Source: Marinilabilia rubra
Lineage (GTDB): Bacteria > Bacteroidota > Bacteroidia > Bacteroidales > Marinilabiliaceae
Assembly (NCBI RefSeq): GCF_003121985.1
Contig: NZ_QEWP01000008.1
Span: 62,001 to 126,000 of the forward strand
Reading direction: 5' to 3'
DNA length: 64,000 nt
Shown here: piece by piece, positions 61,626 through 64,000 of the stretch
How positions within the stretch are numbered: position 1 is the stretch's first letter
Layout: each line of letters starts with the position of its first letter
Made by a program: the position numbers and the translations under genes
Notes under the pieces: generated by a model
Database searches by the model: none
Seen by the model: the letters and a program-made list of their open reading frames with translations, nothing else
Told to the model about the DNA's origin: nothing

Positions 61626-62036
61626 TTATTTTTCGGAATCATAAACAGTAACTACTATTCTTCTTTCTTGCCTGGGGCCATCAAACTCGCAAAGGAAGAT
61701 ATTTTGCCATGTTGAAAGCCCAATTTCACCATTAGTAATCGGGATTGTTTCGGAAGGTCCTACAATGCCGGCCTTTAGGTGAGAATCCCCATTGTTGTCC
61801 TGGGCGTCATGTTGCCATATTCCATGAGGGATTATTTTTCGCAGCCAGTTTATGACATCCGTTTGAACCGAATCGTCCCAGTTTTCCTGAATCATTATTC
61901 CTGCAGTTGCTCCCTGAACATAGACATTTGCCAATCCTGTTTGTATATTGCACTGGGAAATTATTTTTTTGACCTGGGTCGTAATGTCCAGGAGCTGATC
62001 ATGTTGATGGGTTTGAATTGTAATTGCCTTTTGCAT
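61626..62036 (-). CDS. YjbQ/UPF0047 family protein
   Basis: 136 aa, single-domain YjbQ (secondary thiamine-phosphate synthase-like) protein. Pattern: ITTQVKKIISQCNIQTGLANVYVQGATAGIMIQEN, DGDSHLKAGIVGPSETIPI (here NGDSHLKAGIVG) and LSTWQNIFLCEFDGPRQERRIVVTV. The His and acidic residues of the trimer active site are present. Some members can replace thiamine phosphate synthase in vivo, but the native reaction is unknown. Its stop codon is 11 nt from the MITE. Confidence 0.9.
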   Translation of the reverse strand: MQKAITIQTHQHDQLLDITTQVKKIISQCNIQTGLANVYVQGATAGIMIQENWDDSVQTDVINWLRKIIPHGIWQHDAQDNNGDSHLKAGIVGPSETIPITNGEIGLSTWQNIFLCEFDGPRQERRIVVTVYDSEK

Positions 62037-62249
62037 GTTTAATCCTTTTTCTGATTTTTTTCATCCGAAAGCTAAGTTAAGACAATCCATTTCGAAGTCA
62101 AAAGAGGTATTTGAGAAATATTATATTTTTGTTTGTTTGCAAAAATTAACTAAATTTAGCGGTCCCGGAGGCACATTCTTTGCAGCACGTTTTAACGGTT
62201 ATGCATATGTTTGTGAGCTTTATTCACCTTAGAAAAATCCATCCCTGAA

Positions 62250-63101
62250 ATGCAAAACAGAGAGTTTAATCTGGTTGCCAGCGATGGCACCTTTCTGGTA
62301 GGTCGATTTTGGAAACCAAGTGGTTATCCTGCTGCAGTGATCTGTCTTGTACATGGTATAGGTGAACACTCAGGGCGCTATCACAGTTGGGCGCAGAAAT
62401 TCTGCAATGACGGTTTTATGGTTTACTCTGTTGACCTTAGAGGGCATGGATTATCTGAAGGTAAACGCGGGCACATCGATCACTTATCTAATTATCTCGA
62501 TGATATTAATAGTCTCGTTCGTAGAGTAAAGCATAATTGGGATGATATTCCCATATTTATTTACGGGCACAGCATGGGGGGAAATCTGGTTCTTAACTTT
62601 TTGCTAAGAAAGAGGCAGGATTTTTCAGGTGCCATAATTACCTCGCCATGGTTGAAATTGGTCCATCCACCTTCACCAATCGTTTTAAAATTGGCTGAGA
62701 CTCTGGATAAAATATTTCCCAAATTGATTTTTCATACCGGGATAAAATCGACACAATTAACTTCTGATACCAACGAACAGGAAACGAGTGATAATGATTC
62801 TTTGATGCATGGTCGAATATCGCTTCGTTTATTTAATGAGCTCCATAAATCAGCTGAGGAACTAATTGAAAGAAGCAGTCGGATCGTAATTCCTGTTTTT
62901 TTTGCTCATGGCACCAGGGATGAAATTACCGATATTGAGACAACCCGCAATTTAGCTGATAAATTGGGTGAAACTGCTACCTTTTATGATGCACAGGACG
63001 CAAAGCATGAAATTCACCGCGAACCAGTTTCAGATAAACTATTTGAAAGTGTCACATGTTGGATAGACCTAGTATTAAAAAGAGTTGAGCATGCCATTTG
63101 A
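62250..63101 (+). CDS. Alpha/beta hydrolase, monoacylglycerol lipase-like
   Basis: 283 aa, no signal peptide. Typical serine-aminopeptidase/MAG-lipase fold: ICLVHGIGEHSGRYHSWA and VYSVDLRGHGLSEGKRGHID at the start. The nucleophile elbow is YGHSMGGNL with Ser108. Acid Asp224 is in HGTRDEITD and His253 in AKHEIHRE. It probably hydrolyses monoacylglycerols or similar esters in the cytoplasm; the exact substrate is unknown. Its last codons overlap the start of the GSCFA gene by 11 nt, so the two are probably coupled. Confidence 0.9.
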   Translation: MQNREFNLVASDGTFLVGRFWKPSGYPAAVICLVHGIGEHSGRYHSWAQKFCNDGFMVYSVDLRGHGLSEGKRGHIDHLSNYLDDINSLVRRVKHNWDDIPIFIYGHSMGGNLVLNFLLRKRQDFSGAIITSPWLKLVHPPSPIVLKLAETLDKIFPKLIFHTGIKSTQLTSDTNEQETSDNDSLMHGRISLRLFNELHKSAEELIERSSRIVIPVFFAHGTRDEITDIETTRNLADKLGETATFYDAQDAKHEIHREPVSDKLFESVTCWIDLVLKRVEHAI

Positions 63102-64000
63102 ATTTCGAACTGTTGTTGATCCCGGTATATTTGAAGACAGAATCGATGTTGGGTCTCCGGTTTTTTTAATAGGTTCTTGTTTTGCCGATAATGTGGGTGA
63201 AAAATTATTGGAGAGCCGGCTTCATTCGCTGACAAATCCTTTTGGAGTTTTGTACAATCCTGTTTCAATAGCCAAAAGTATTGAAAGGATTATCAATCGG
63301 AATTTTTGTGAGAAAGAAGAGTTGGTCTTTCATAATAATTTATGGCATCACTTCGATTTTCATGGGCGGTTCAATAATGCTGACCAGGATCTTGTCTGCG
63401 ATGCGATAAATGAGGAGATTGAAAGAGCACATGCTTTTCTTGGGAGATCTGAATTTCTTATTATCACTTTTGGTTCCTCTTTTGTTTATGAACGTAACGA
63501 TACTTCCGAAATAGTAGCTAACTGCCACAAGTTTCCAAATAATTTCTTTGACCGATATAAGCTGGAGCCTGATGAAATTGTTTCTCTTTATAAAGATTTG
63601 ATTATTTCTCTTCGGATTTTTAATCCCAATTTGAAAGTGATTTTTACCGTTAGTCCTGTTCGTCATTGGAAAGACGGGGCACATGGTAACCAGTTGAGCA
63701 AGGCAACATTGCTTTTAGCCATTGATAAGCTTTGCAATTTGTTTGAGAAAATATGGTATTTCCCGGCTTACGAGATTATGATGGATGATCTGCGAGATTA
63801 CAGGTTTTATGAACCAGGCATGCTCAATCCTTCTGGTCAGGCTGTTGATTATATTTGGTCTCGTTTTACTGAAGTGCTTTTTTCAGAGAAGGCACAAAAA
63901 TTCATATCCCGGATAAGAAAGATTCATTTGGCGCGCCAGCACCGATTTCTTAATGCCCCCGACGAACGATATTTCAATTTTATTCGCAAAAATCTCCAAT
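63091..64000 (+). CDS. GSCFA domain protein (partial, cut by window end)
   Basis: 303 residues visible, open at the right edge. GSCFA is an SGNH-hydrolase-like family. The naming motif LIGSCFADNVG (Gly28-Ser29-Cys30) is intact, as are ITFGSSFVYE and FTVSPVRHWKDG. The late block, which in relatives I recall as DMLHPS with catalytic Asp and His, reads GMLNPS here (243-248), so both catalytic positions are changed. Either the hydrolase is inactive or uses other residues. It overlaps the alpha/beta hydrolase gene by 11 nt. Function of the family is not established. Confidence 0.88.
   Translation, partial: MPFEFRTVVDPGIFEDRIDVGSPVFLIGSCFADNVGEKLLESRLHSLTNPFGVLYNPVSIAKSIERIINRNFCEKEELVFHNNLWHHFDFHGRFNNADQDLVCDAINEEIERAHAFLGRSEFLIITFGSSFVYERNDTSEIVANCHKFPNNFFDRYKLEPDEIVSLYKDLIISLRIFNPNLKVIFTVSPVRHWKDGAHGNQLSKATLLLAIDKLCNLFEKIWYFPAYEIMMDDLRDYRFYEPGMLNPSGQAVDYIWSRFTEVLFSEKAQKFISRIRKIHLARQHRFLNAPDERYFNFIRKNLQ

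Overview
The window is chromosomal core sequence from a member of the Bacteroidetes, probably order Bacteroidales/Marinilabiliales (order inferred from gene content, not measured). Evidence: four type IX secretion/gliding genes (gldH, sprE/porW, porX, sprA), a C-terminal T9SS sorting domain on a secreted protein, the lpxC-fabZ fusion, families typical of the phylum (DUF4837, GSCFA, DUF3108 proteins), and promoters of the Bacteroidetes type (TTTG - about 20 nt - TAnnTTTG). There is no prophage, CRISPR array, integrase or complete insertion sequence. Mobile-like DNA is limited to short non-coding repeats.

Layout. 0-6.2 kb: T9SS cargo protein, metA, a coiled-coil membrane protein, a large lipoprotein, an MTH1187 protein and a DUF3108 protein. 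6.2-8.2 kb: a small membrane protein and a MurG-like glycosyltransferase, with structured intergenic DNA. 8.4-14.1 kb: holB-ricT-gldH-trmB, an alkyltransferase-like protein, mrp and a NifU-domain protein. 14.1-24.0 kb: an unusual NtrC-family regulator, sprE/porW-porX, tsaE, alanine dehydrogenase and an orphan histidine kinase. 24.1-31.8 kb: gamma-glutamyltransferase, initiator tRNA, an M23 peptidase, dxr, rseP, tatA and an MltD-like transglycosylase. 31.9-39.4 kb: a DUF4837 lipoprotein with a coupled small protein, pdxA, the lipid A genes lpxD-lpxC/fabZ-lpxA, and an HD phosphohydrolase. 39.6-44.7 kb: rimP-nusA-infB. 44.7-54.4 kb: gcvH, sprA (2477 aa), ruvA, thiL. 54.6-61.5 kb: sufB-C-D-S-E, a SufT-like DUF59 gene and queG. 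61.6-64 kb: YjbQ family, alpha/beta hydrolase and a GSCFA protein cut by the window edge.

How the genes fit together. Envelope biogenesis dominates: lipid A synthesis, RseP, peptidoglycan enzymes, TatA, and T9SS parts (SprA translocon, SprE/PorW lipoprotein, PorX regulator, GldH). Iron-sulfur biology is the second theme: the suf operon, Mrp with a NifU-domain partner, RicT and QueG.

No complete new gene system is apparent. The most unusual signals are: (i) a 160-bp fold-back MITE flanked by TTA that sits at the queG stop codon; (ii) a second, 179-bp MITE-like element at 30 kb; (iii) TCCCGA-N4-TCGGGA palindromes, two of which look inserted into one copy of a dispersed repeat found at 15.5 and 22.3 kb; (iv) a perfect 19-bp palindrome between the -33 and -7 elements of the suf promoter; (v) an NtrC-type regulator whose GAFTGA loop and second arginine finger are both altered; (vi) hairpins in the leaders of rimP-nusA-infB and ruvA-sprA.
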